From: Eubacteriales bacterium
GTDB taxonomy: Bacteria; Bacillota; Clostridia; Christensenellales; UMGS416
Direction of reading: 5' to 3'
NCBI GenBank assembly: GCA_028709505.1
Contig: JAQVWW010000031.1
Location: 1 to 8,413, forward strand
Length of the DNA: 8,413 nt
Numbering within the stretch: position 1 is the stretch's first letter; each line of letters opens with the position of its first letter. Position numbers and translations under genes: made by a program. Positions 1 through 6,139 of this stretch are shown here, in pieces. The notes below the pieces were generated by a model. That model worked only from the letters and a program-made list of their open reading frames with translations, searched no databases and had not been told where the DNA came from.

Positions 1-373
1 CCTCGGCAGTGGCGATAACCACCGGCAGCGCGCCGTCGGCGGCGTTGGCCATGACGCTTAAACGACGCTGGGAAAAATCGCGGCTGGCCGCCGCCACCGC
101 GTGTAGCGACATGGGCCGCGCCGGAAATATCGGCACATCGCTGCCCAGCAGCGACGAGATGTCGCCGGCAAGGCGCGTCGCGCGTATTTCGCTGGCGGTT
201 ATGACCAGCAGCGGCCGCCGAAGCGCCGACGCAAGGCCGGCCAGCAGGTACGCTTTTTGTCCGTCGCAAAGACCAAAAGCCGAGCAGGGCAACCGCCCCC
301 CTCGGATGATGTTGGTCAGCTGCTGGTAAGGCCCGCTTTGGTCAAGCGCCCCAAAGACAGCTGTATGAATCAT
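1..373 (-). CDS. mfd: Transcription-repair coupling factor Mfd, N-terminal part (truncated by window edge)
   Basis: Mfd is the ATP-driven translocase that removes RNA polymerase stalled at DNA lesions and recruits UvrA for nucleotide excision repair. Only the first 124 codons are in the window; the frame is open to base 1. The product begins MIHTAVFGALDQSGPYQQL. Residues 27-124 match the UvrB-like D1 module: a degenerate Walker A-like stretch (GLCDGQKAYLLAGLA, about residues 36-50), then a strand ending LLVITASEIRATRL, then the segment FPARPM and a final strand PVVIATAE. This is the order seen in the start of Bacillus Mfd. The ATG at 373-371 has a strong Shine-Dalgarno AGGAGG (378-383) seven bases upstream and follows the pth stop by 33 bases, so it is the last gene visible in the purR operon. 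The helicase and RNA polymerase-binding domains lie outside the window. The call rests on N-terminal resemblance and on gene order. Confidence 0.88.
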   Translation of the reverse strand, partial: MIHTAVFGALDQSGPYQQLTNIIRGGRLPCSAFGLCDGQKAYLLAGLASALRRPLLVITASEIRATRLAGDISSLLGSDVPIFPARPMSLHAVAAASRDFSQRRLSVMANAADGALPVVIATAE

Positions 374-406
374 AAAACCTCCTGCCTGCCGGCTTTATCC
401 GGCAAG

Positions 407-964
407 CTATTGATGAAAGTGCCGCATCGCCGCTTCCAGCCCGAAGCGCAGCGCCTCCTCTACCGCCCGGGCCGCCCGCTGCGCCGTATCCATCAGCGCC
501 GCGCGCTCTTCGGCGTCGGGCACGCCCAGCACATACCCGACAATGTCCTGCCCCTCGGGCCGGCCGATGCCGATGCGCACGCGGGGAAAGTCCTCGCCGC
601 CCAGCTCGTCCACCACCGAGCGCATGCCGTTGTGCGTGCCCGGCCCGCCTTTGGAGCGGACACGCAGCGTGCCCACCGGCAGGTCTACGTCGTCGTAGAT
701 GACAAAGATGTTCTCGTCGGGCACGCGGTGGCGGCGGGCCAGGTCGGCTACACACACGCCGCTGTTGTTCATATAGGTGGTGGGTTTTACCAGAATGGCG
801 TCCTGCCCGCCCACGCGGCCCTGGCCGTAGACGCCCAGCGCGTATTGCTGGCGTATGCCTATTTTACAGCGCTGGCTCAGTTCGTCAATAGCCCAAAAGC
901 CCATGTTGTGGCGGGTCAGCAAATATTTGGAGTCGGGGTTGCCCAACCCAACAATCAGATACAT
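407..964 (-). CDS. pth: Peptidyl-tRNA hydrolase Pth
   Basis: Pth is the cytosolic enzyme that hydrolyses the ester bond of peptidyl-tRNAs dropped by the ribosome, recycling the tRNA. The 185-residue product has normal length and all family landmarks. The N-terminal MYLIVGLGNP has the substrate-binding Asn at 9. The catalytic His is at 19 in TRHNMGF. PTTYMNNSG (61-69) follows, then YDDVDLPVG (90-98) with the catalytic-site Asp, and GGPGTHNGMRS (106-116) with a conserved Asn at 112. The ATG at 964-962 has an AGGAGA ribosome binding site about six bases upstream, in the 15-base gap after prs. The stop is TAG at 409-407. The position between prs and mfd matches Bacillus and clostridial genomes, although the ctc/rplY (L25-like) gene that Bacillus subtilis carries between prs and pth is absent. 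No irregularity is seen in the protein. Confidence 0.97.
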   Translation of the reverse strand: MYLIVGLGNPDSKYLLTRHNMGFWAIDELSQRCKIGIRQQYALGVYGQGRVGGQDAILVKPTTYMNNSGVCVADLARRHRVPDENIFVIYDDVDLPVGTLRVRSKGGPGTHNGMRSVVDELGGEDFPRVRIGIGRPEGQDIVGYVLGVPDAEERAALMDTAQRAARAVEEALRFGLEAAMRHFHQ

Positions 965-979
965 ACGTTCTCCTGCGTG

Positions 980-1996
980 TTATTGCTCGTCTTCCCGGTC
1001 CATCATATCGTTAAAATTCAACTGATGGATGGGTTTTACGCTCTGGGGCGTCTGCGTGAACAGCGAGCTTACCGCCTTGTCCTGATAGATGCGCTCAATG
1101 GCCTCGGCAAAGAGCGTAGCCACCGACAGCACGCGGATATTATCCAGCCTGGCCGCGCTGTGCTGCGGGATGGTGTTGAGCACAACCACCTCTTTGAGGG
1201 TCGACGCCTGCAGCCGGGCGATAGCCGGGCCGGACAGCACGCCATGGGTACAGCAGGCCTGTACCGACAGCGCGCCCTGCCCCAGCAGCGCCTGGGCGCC
1301 CTGGGTGATGGTGCCGGCGGTGTCTATCATGTCGTCTACCAGCAGGCAGTCCTTGCCGGCCACGTCGCCTATGATGTTCATCACTTCAGACTCGTTGGCC
1401 TTTTGCCGGCGCTTATCGATGATGGCCGTGGGCACGCTCAGCGCCTCGGCAAACTGCCGCGTGCGCTTGACGCCGCCCACGTCGGGGGCCACCGCCACCA
1501 GATATTCCAGCGGGATGTTCTTACGGTAGTAATCCAGCAGGATGGGCGTGCCCAGCAGATGATCCACCGGAATGTCGAAGAAACCCTGCAACTGGCTGGC
1601 GTGCAGGTCCATCGTCAGCACGCGGTCGGCGCCGGCGGCGGTGATAAGGTTGGCCACCAGCTTGGCGGTGATGGGGTCGCGCGCCTTGGACTTGCGATCC
1701 TGGCGCGCGTAGCCGTAATAAGGGACGACCGCCGTAATGCGCCCGGCCGATGCGCGTTTGAAGGAATCGATGAGGATCAGCAGCTCCATCAGGCTGTCGT
1801 TGACCGGGTGGCAGGTGGACTGTATCAGGAACACGTCGCAGCCTCGCACCGTCTCCTGCACGTTGACGCTGATCTCCCCGTCGCTAAAGCGCCCCACCTG
1901 GCACCTGCCCAGCGGGATACCCAGTATGTTGGCCACCTCGGTAGCCAAAGCGGGGTTCGCATTGCCGGTAAACACCTTAATGTTGCCGTATCGCAC
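980..1996 (-). CDS. prs: Ribose-phosphate pyrophosphokinase (PRPP synthase)
   Basis: This enzyme transfers pyrophosphate from ATP to ribose-5-phosphate to make PRPP, the precursor of purines, pyrimidines, NAD, histidine and tryptophan. The 338-residue protein has the class I landmarks: GNANPALA near the start, GRFSDGEI (35-42), YYGYARQDRK (93-102), the divalent-ion site DLHASQLQGFF (130-140) with His132, the flexible loop DKRRQKANE (194-202) and the PRPP-binding loop DDMIDTAGT (221-229). The start is GTG at 1996-1994. An in-frame TGA lies two codons upstream, so no earlier start is possible. The ribosome binding site AAAGGA lies inside the last codons of glmU, with six bases between the genes, which suggests translational coupling. 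The canonical fold ends near VSSLF (309-313). The remaining 25 residues, about 314-338, are an extra acidic, Gln/Asn-containing tail. PRPP is also the expected effector of PurR, encoded at the head of this operon. Confidence 0.97.
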   Translation of the reverse strand: MRYGNIKVFTGNANPALATEVANILGIPLGRCQVGRFSDGEISVNVQETVRGCDVFLIQSTCHPVNDSLMELLILIDSFKRASAGRITAVVPYYGYARQDRKSKARDPITAKLVANLITAAGADRVLTMDLHASQLQGFFDIPVDHLLGTPILLDYYRKNIPLEYLVAVAPDVGGVKRTRQFAEALSVPTAIIDKRRQKANESEVMNIIGDVAGKDCLLVDDMIDTAGTITQGAQALLGQGALSVQACCTHGVLSGPAIARLQASTLKEVVVLNTIPQHSAARLDNIRVLSVATLFAEAIERIYQDKAVSSLFTQTPQSVKPIHQLNFNDMMDREDEQ

Positions 1997-2002
1997 GCGT
2001 CA

Positions 2003-3361
2003 TCATCCTTTCTTTTTGGGAGATACCCACCCTTCCTTATTCACCTGACGGCTACGGGCGATGGCCAGCGCGTCGGCCGGCACATCCTGCGTAATGGTGG
2101 AGCCGGCGGCGGTAAACGCGCCGCTGCCCACGTGCACCGGCGCCACCAAATTGGTGTTACAGCCGATAAACGCGTCGTCGTCGACGACGCTGCGATACTT
2201 ATGCTTGCCGTCGTAGTTGACAAAGACCACGCCGCAGCCCAGATTGACCCGTCGGCCCACGTCGGCGTCGCCCACGTAGGTCAGGTGCGATATCTTCGTA
2301 TCGTCGCCGATGTTGGCGTTCTTGATTTCAACAAAGTCGCCTATCTTGACGCGCGCGCCGGCTACGCTGTGCGGGCGCATGTAGGCAAAAGGGCCCACCG
2401 TCGTGTCGTCGCCCACGCTGGCCTGTGTCAACACCGAGCTTTCGATGGTAACGCGGTCGCCCACGCGGCTGGCGACAATACGGCTGCCCGGCAGAAGCAG
2501 GCAGTTTTTGCCGATGACGGTGCCGCCGGTTAAGTGGTTGTTGGGCCAGACGACGGTATCGGGGCCGATGGTCACGCCGTAATCGATGTAGGTCTGTTCA
2601 GGGCCGATGAGCGTGACGCCGGCGCGCATGTGTTCTTCGTTGATGCGCCGGCGCAGCACCGCCGCCGCCTGGGAGAGCTGCACGCGGTCGTTGACGCCCA
2701 TGGCCTCGCCGGCATCGGCGGTTACGCCGGCAATTTTACCGCCTTTTTCAGCCAGATAACCGATGGCGTCGGTCAGATAGTACTCGTTCTGGTCGTTGTC
2801 GCAGGTCAGATGATCCAGCGCGTCCAGCAGTCTTTCCCGTTTAAAAATGTAGACGGCCGTATTAATTTCGCAAATGGTGCGCTGCGCCTCGGTGGCGTCG
2901 CGCTGCTCGACAATGCCGGTAATATGCCCGGCGTCGTCGCGCAGAATACGCCCGTAACCAAAAGCGTCGTCCAGCACCGCCGTCAGCACCGCCGCGTCGG
3001 CGTCGCCGTCCATCGCGGCGCACAGGCGCCGTATCGTCTGCGCCGTCAAAAGCGGCATGTCCGCCGCCGTCACCAGCACGCAGTCCACCGTGTCGTCCAG
3101 ATAGTCGCGGGCGGTCATCACCGCGTGGCCGGTACCCAGCTGCCGGGCCTGCACGGCGTATTGGGCGGCATCGCCCACCGTCTGCATCACTTCGTCGCGT
3201 CCGTGGCCCACCACCAGGATGGGCTGCGCGTCCACCGATTCCACCGCTGCCAGCGCCCATTGCACCATGGGCAGGCCGCACAGCGGGTGCAGCACCTTGG
3301 GCAGGCTGCTCTTCATGCGCTTACCCTCGCCGGCTGCCAAGCAAATTACGCGCGTTTTCAT
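2003..3361 (-). CDS. glmU: Bifunctional UDP-N-acetylglucosamine pyrophosphorylase / glucosamine-1-phosphate N-acetyltransferase
   Basis: GlmU acetylates glucosamine-1-phosphate with acetyl-CoA and then couples the product to UTP. This gives UDP-GlcNAc for peptidoglycan and other wall polymers. The 452-residue length is typical. The N-terminal uridyltransferase (about 1-225) shows LAAGEGKRMKSSLPK (8-22), QLGTGHA (74-80), AADMPLL (99-105) with the metal-binding Asp101, and GVND (222-225). The C-terminal left-handed beta-helix (about 250-440) has hexapeptide-type repeats. It carries the catalytic His359 in KISHLTYVGDA, and also NYDG (382-385), GCNTNLVAPV (400-409) and GSTIT (420-424). The ATG at 3361-3359 follows the purR stop by only three bases and has just a weak purine-rich stretch upstream, so coupling to purR translation is likely. 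In Bacillus subtilis yabJ and spoVG lie between purR and glmU; here there is no room for them. Its last codons contain the prs ribosome binding site. Confidence 0.97.
   Translation of the reverse strand: MKTRVICLAAGEGKRMKSSLPKVLHPLCGLPMVQWALAAVESVDAQPILVVGHGRDEVMQTVGDAAQYAVQARQLGTGHAVMTARDYLDDTVDCVLVTAADMPLLTAQTIRRLCAAMDGDADAAVLTAVLDDAFGYGRILRDDAGHITGIVEQRDATEAQRTICEINTAVYIFKRERLLDALDHLTCDNDQNEYYLTDAIGYLAEKGGKIAGVTADAGEAMGVNDRVQLSQAAAVLRRRINEEHMRAGVTLIGPEQTYIDYGVTIGPDTVVWPNNHLTGGTVIGKNCLLLPGSRIVASRVGDRVTIESSVLTQASVGDDTTVGPFAYMRPHSVAGARVKIGDFVEIKNANIGDDTKISHLTYVGDADVGRRVNLGCGVVFVNYDGKHKYRSVVDDDAFIGCNTNLVAPVHVGSGAFTAAGSTITQDVPADALAIARSRQVNKEGWVSPKKKG
2007..2012 (-). promoter_or_regulatory. Ribosome binding site of prs, inside the glmU 3' end
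   Basis: On the minus strand the bases GAAAGG/AAAGGA lie about nine bases before the GTG start of prs and overlap the final lysine and glycine codons of glmU. Together with the in-frame TGA just upstream of the GTG, this fixes the GTG as the start. Translation of prs probably depends on ribosomes finishing glmU (inference). Confidence 0.7.
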
Positions 3362-3364
3362 GTA

Positions 3365-4192
3365 TCAGGCTCGCTTTCCAAAGAGTTTTGAAGGGCTGAT
3401 GCTGACGGTCTTGCCGGCCTCGTTAACATCCTCCAGCACCATCAGCGAACGGTAGTCGTCTATCAGTTTGGCTTTGGACGTGGCCGCCTCCATGACGAAA
3501 GCGGTGCCCACCACTTGGGCGTTGAATTCCTTCATCAGATCGCGCAGCCCCACCGCCGTGCCGCCGCCCTTTAAAAAGTCGTCGACGATCAGCGCGCGCT
3601 GGCCTTCCCGGACCGAGCGCTTGGGCAGCGACATGCGCTGCATCGTATGGCTGGAACCCGAAAGGTAATTGATGGTAACCACCGACCCATCTGTCATTCT
3701 AGCATCTCTGCGGGCGATAATCAATGGAACCCCCAGCGAGCGCGCCGTCATCAGCGCCACCGGTATGCCCATCGTCTCCACCGTCAGCACAAAGTCAGCC
3801 CGGGCCTCGTAATACCACGCGGCCAGTATCTCGCCCATACGGGCGGTGACGGTGGGATCGTTTAAAATATCGGTCACGTATAAAAAGCCGCCGGGCAAAA
3901 TGCGCGCCGCGTCCTGCATCTTGCTGCATACGCGGGTTAAAAAGGCGTAGTTATCGGCGGCGTCGGTGCGCGCCAGGTACATGACGCCGCCGGCGGCGCC
4001 GGTCACCGTCTCCAGCGCGCCCAGCGCATATTTTTCCAGCACCTCGCGGACAATATCGATGTCTTCGGATATGGTAGACTTGGCCGCCCCGAATAGATCG
4101 CTAAAGTAATTGAGTGTAAAGCTCTTATTGGGAGCGTTCGATAAAATCTTCAGCATGGCTATCACACGCTCGTTGCGTTTTACTTTTTCCAA
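3365..4192 (-). CDS. purR: Purine operon repressor PurR (Bacillota type, PRT-fold regulator)
   Basis: Bacillota PurR represses purine synthesis genes. In the Bacillus family member PRPP binding relieves repression and (p)ppGpp opposes PRPP. The 275-residue product has the two-domain plan. The N-terminal winged helix-turn-helix (about 1-73) includes AAKSTISEDIDIVRE (36-50) and the conserved VTGAAGGVMYL (63-73). A type I phosphoribosyltransferase fold follows (about 74-275), with RILPGGFLYVTDIL (97-110), INYLSGSS (174-181), MSLPKRSV (187-194) and the PRPP-loop LIVDDFLKGGGTA (201-213). It aligns throughout with my memory of Bacillus subtilis PurR. The start is an unusual TTG at 4192-4190, chosen because a perfect AGGAGGG sits six bases upstream and the conserved N-terminus begins there. 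It heads the operon purR-glmU-prs-pth-mfd. PurBox-like sites overlap its promoter, suggesting autoregulation (inference). This is not the LacI-type PurR of enterobacteria. Confidence 0.95.
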   Translation of the reverse strand: MEKVKRNERVIAMLKILSNAPNKSFTLNYFSDLFGAAKSTISEDIDIVREVLEKYALGALETVTGAAGGVMYLARTDAADNYAFLTRVCSKMQDAARILPGGFLYVTDILNDPTVTARMGEILAAWYYEARADFVLTVETMGIPVALMTARSLGVPLIIARRDARMTDGSVVTINYLSGSSHTMQRMSLPKRSVREGQRALIVDDFLKGGGTAVGLRDLMKEFNAQVVGTAFVMEAATSKAKLIDDYRSLMVLEDVNEAGKTVSISPSKLFGKRA

Positions 4193-4198
4193 TTTAAA

Positions 4199-4205
4199 CC
4201 CTCCT
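4199..4205 (-). promoter_or_regulatory. Strong ribosome binding site of purR, fixing a TTG start
   Basis: AGGAGGG on the minus strand is followed by the six-base spacer TTTAAA and then TTG, which opens the purR frame. No ATG or GTG in this frame gives a full PurR N-terminus, so the TTG is well supported. Confidence 0.85.
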
Positions 4206-4206
4206 G

Positions 4207-4250
4207 ATTTCCGAATGTTCGGGCAAGTAACTCTATTATATTTCGCAATT
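4207..4250 (-). promoter_or_regulatory. Candidate PurR operator: two inverted PurBox-like sites
   Basis: The Bacillus PurBox consensus is AWWWCCGAACWWT, with a CGAA core. The minus strand at 4250-4238 reads AATTGCGAAATAT (11 of 13 matches). The plus strand at 4207-4219 reads ATTTCCGAATGTT (11 of 13). The boxes are inverted, facing each other, with 18 bases between their edges and 26 between the CGAA and TTCG cores; as I recall them, this is close to the arrangement in front of the Bacillus pur operon. The left box also contains a small perfect palindrome, CCGAATGTTCGG (4211-4222). The right box overlaps the putative -10 of purR and the left box lies in its leader, so binding should block initiation or clearance. 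The match is seen directly; the regulatory role is inferred. Confidence 0.6.
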
Positions 4251-4263
4251 TTAGAAAAATCTA
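4235..4263 (-). promoter_or_regulatory. Candidate promoter of the purR-glmU-prs-pth-mfd operon
   Basis: On the minus strand a perfect TATAAT lies at 4240-4235. With a 17-base spacer the -35 position is TAGATT (4263-4258), which matches TTGACA at only three of six positions. Transcription would begin near 4228 and give a leader of about 36 bases before the TTG of purR. The weak -35 suits a regulated promoter but makes the call less certain. Confidence 0.55.
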
Positions 4264-4304
4264 TAGTCTTTGTAATTTTTATGACAGGATTGTGATTTTT
4301 TAAA

Positions 4305-4323
4305 GCCGGCCCGGCGGCCGGGC
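4305..4323. repeat. GC-rich palindrome between the divergent promoters
   Basis: GCCCGG (4309-4314) and CCGGGC (4318-4323) form a six-base-pair hairpin with a three-base loop. An alternative register pairs CCGGCC with GGCCGG. It stands out inside an otherwise AT-rich intergenic region, just upstream of the murC -35. On the minus strand it is followed by TTTAAAAAA, a poor U-tract. It could be a protein-binding dyad or an insulator between the two promoters; I cannot tell which. Confidence 0.5.
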
Positions 4324-4332
4324 AATTGCAAG

Positions 4333-4362
4333 TTGATAAAAAAGCGCCGCATGGCGTATAAT
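4333..4362 (+). promoter_or_regulatory. Sigma-A-type promoter of murC
   Basis: A -35 TTGATA (4333-4338; five of six to TTGACA) and a perfect -10 TATAAT (4357-4362) are separated by 18 bases. Transcription would start near 4369, giving a leader of about 26 bases that holds the ribosome binding site AGGCGG (4382-4387), seven bases before the murC ATG. No riboswitch or attenuator fits in so short a leader. Confidence 0.8.
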
Positions 4363-4394
4363 GAGAATATTATAGTAAGCTAGGCGGAAAATTT

Positions 4395-5780
4395 ATGGAA
4401 ACCATCGACCAATTGGGACAGCACGTCCATTTTATCGGCATCGGCGGCATCAGCATGAGTGGGCTGGCTGAGATTTTACATCAAAGAGGCTTTACCGTCA
4501 CCGGCTCGGATCGCAGCACATCGGAAAATACACACCGTTTGGCGCAGCATGGCATTGACGTATCCATCGGGCACAAGGCCGGTCAGGAGGCGGCGGCTGA
4601 CTGCGTCATATACAATTCGGCCATCCCGCCGGATAACCCCGAATATGCGGCGGCGCTGGCCGCCGGCAAACGAATGCTCAAGCGCTCGCAGCTGCTGGGC
4701 TGCATCATGGCCGAATACGCGCGCTCCATCGCCATATCGGGCACCCATGGCAAGACCACCACCACCTCCATGCTCTCGACGATACTGGTGCATATGGGCC
4801 AGAACCCCACCGTACATAACGGCAGCGTGCTGCCCCTCATCGGTGGCGCCACGCGGGTGGGCGGCAACGCGCTTTTTGTGGCCGAGGCCTGCGAATACCA
4901 GGAGAACTTTCTGGACTTGCACCCCACCGACGCCGTCATTTTAAACGTCGACGCCGACCATCTGGACTACTACCGGAATATCGACCACATCACGCAGAGC
5001 TTCCGCGCCTTTGTGGCCGGCCTGCCCGCCGACGGCACCGTCATCGTCAACGGCGACGACGCGCGGGCGCTGGAAATCGGCCAGAACTCCGGGCGCAAGT
5101 GCGTCACGTTCGGCTTTGGCGAAGGCTGTACGCTGCGGGCCACCGACGAGGTGGCCGACGAACAGGGATGCTTCACCTTTCAGCTGGCTTTTAAAGGCTT
5201 TCGCGTCTGCCCGGTCAAGCTTTCGGTACCCGGGCGGCACCACATCTACAACGCCATGGCGGCCATGGCGGCGGCGGCCCAGGTGGGCATTACCCCCTGC
5301 GACAGCACGATGATGATATCCACCTATACCGGCGCCGAGCGCCGCTTTGAAAAAAAAGGAGAAGTCAGCGGCGCGGCGGTATATCACGACTACGCCCACC
5401 ACCCCGCCGAAGTGCAGGCGGCGCTGGAAGCGGCGGCGCTGTTGCCCCACCGCAAGCTGTGGTGCGTATTCCAACCCCACACTTATTCGCGCACCAAGGC
5501 GCTGTTCGATCGCTTTATCCCGTGCTTTGCCGCAGCGGATAACCTGCTGTTTTTGGACATTTACGCCGCGCGGGAGCCCGACCCCGGCGACATAAGCTCA
5601 TCTGTGCTGGCCCAGGCCGTATGCGCCACCCACGCCCACGATGTGTGCCGGTATCTGCCCGGCTTTGACGAGGCGACGGCCTACCTGCGGGAGCACCTCC
5701 AGCCCGGCGATCTGCTGCTGACGCTGGGTGCCGGCGATATTGAGGATTTCACCAACGCGCTGGTGTCCTCAGCGCTTTAA
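4395..5780 (+). CDS. murC: UDP-N-acetylmuramate--L-alanine ligase MurC
   Basis: MurC uses ATP to add L-alanine to UDP-N-acetylmuramate, the first step in building the peptidoglycan stem peptide in the cytoplasm. The 461-residue protein has the three Mur-ligase domains. The N-terminal Rossmann domain carries HFIGIGGISMSGLAEIL (12-28). The central ATPase domain has the P-loop SGTHGKTTTTSML (115-127), EACEYQENFLDL (164-175), the clostridial-type form of the acidic motif, and NVDADHLDYY (184-193). The C-terminal domain begins near VPGRHHIYNAMAA (278-290) and includes GAERRFEKKGE (313-323), DYAHHPAEV (332-340), FQPHTYSRT (359-367) and LGAGDIEDF (444-452). The start is an ATG seven bases after AGGCGG. 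The gene is transcribed alone from a good sigma-A-type promoter, divergent from purR. Its TAA stop lies inside the 3' end of the convergent yabQ, a 12-base overlap, and its terminator follows about 16 bases later. Confidence 0.97.
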   Translation: METIDQLGQHVHFIGIGGISMSGLAEILHQRGFTVTGSDRSTSENTHRLAQHGIDVSIGHKAGQEAAADCVIYNSAIPPDNPEYAAALAAGKRMLKRSQLLGCIMAEYARSIAISGTHGKTTTTSMLSTILVHMGQNPTVHNGSVLPLIGGATRVGGNALFVAEACEYQENFLDLHPTDAVILNVDADHLDYYRNIDHITQSFRAFVAGLPADGTVIVNGDDARALEIGQNSGRKCVTFGFGEGCTLRATDEVADEQGCFTFQLAFKGFRVCPVKLSVPGRHHIYNAMAAMAAAAQVGITPCDSTMMISTYTGAERRFEKKGEVSGAAVYHDYAHHPAEVQAALEAAALLPHRKLWCVFQPHTYSRTKALFDRFIPCFAAADNLLFLDIYAAREPDPGDISSSVLAQAVCATHAHDVCRYLPGFDEATAYLREHLQPGDLLLTLGAGDIEDFTNALVSSAL

Positions 5781-6137
5781 AAACGCACCCACTTTGGTGG
5801 CCGCCAGATAGGCGGCCGCTTTTTTTATGGCGGCGCGCACGGCTTCATAGCCGGCCATGATGAGCCTGCTCATGCCCAGCATGTAGAACGCGGCGCCGGC
5901 AGCCAGACCCAGCAGCGTATAGTAGCGCACTTCGCCGTGGCATGCCCATAGATGCACGCCGAACACGAACGCCGCGCCCACCACCCAAAAGATGAGGTCA
6001 AATACGGCGTTAAGCCAGGGCCCTGTATGCAGCGTCCGGCGCAAAATACGCAGCACGTCGTAGAAAAACCCCAGCACGATGCCGCCGTACACCATATACA
6101 GGAACACCCAGCGCTGCAGGCTGGTGGCGAAGAGCAT
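5769..6137 (-). CDS. yabQ: Spore cortex biosynthesis protein YabQ
   Basis: YabQ is a membrane protein of the outer forespore membrane needed for spore cortex assembly in Bacillus. The 122-residue product is predicted to span the membrane three times, at about 10-28, 44-65 and 72-95. It carries the family motif GFFYDVLRILRR (23-34) and the later pattern GEVRYYTLLGLAAGAAFY (68-85). A basic, Ala-rich tail follows. It starts two bases after the yabP stop, with little sign of its own ribosome binding site, so translational coupling to yabP is likely. Its stop (TGA, 5771-5769) lies inside murC. The codons for residues 104-114 coincide with the plus-strand murC terminator, which may explain the low-complexity IKKAAAYLAAT. 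divIC, which follows yabQ in Bacillus subtilis, is not here. The assignment rests on motif and pairing with yabP, not on an alignment. Confidence 0.85.
   Translation of the reverse strand: MLFATSLQRWVFLYMVYGGIVLGFFYDVLRILRRTLHTGPWLNAVFDLIFWVVGAAFVFGVHLWACHGEVRYYTLLGLAAGAAFYMLGMSRLIMAGYEAVRAAIKKAAAYLAATKVGAFLKR
5796..5826 (+). terminator. Intrinsic terminator of murC, embedded in yabQ
   Basis: GGCCGCC (5799-5805), a five-base loop AGATA and GGCGGCC (5811-5817) form a perfect seven-base-pair stem. Wobble and GC pairs extend it to about ten. Seven Ts follow (5820-5826). The hairpin begins 16 bases after the murC stop, in the correct orientation to end murC transcription, yet lies wholly inside the convergent yabQ reading frame. 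Confidence 0.88.
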
Positions 6138-6139
6138 GG

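Noticed and set aside
257..2533. A very long plus-strand open frame of 758 codons
   Set aside because: It lies antisense to glmU, prs and pth, all of which have full family motifs. Its translation is His/Ala/Val/Gly-rich without domains, as expected from the antisense frame of GC-rich genes, and it has no ribosome binding site or promoter.
2534..3391. Plus-strand open frame of 285 codons
   Set aside because: It is antisense to the N-terminal half of glmU and has the same low-information composition; no recognisable motif.
4193..4394. Possible purine or other riboswitch in the purR or murC leader
   Set aside because: Both predicted leaders (about 36 and 26 bases) are too short for any known aptamer; the inverted repeat at 4211-4222 fits a PurR site better.
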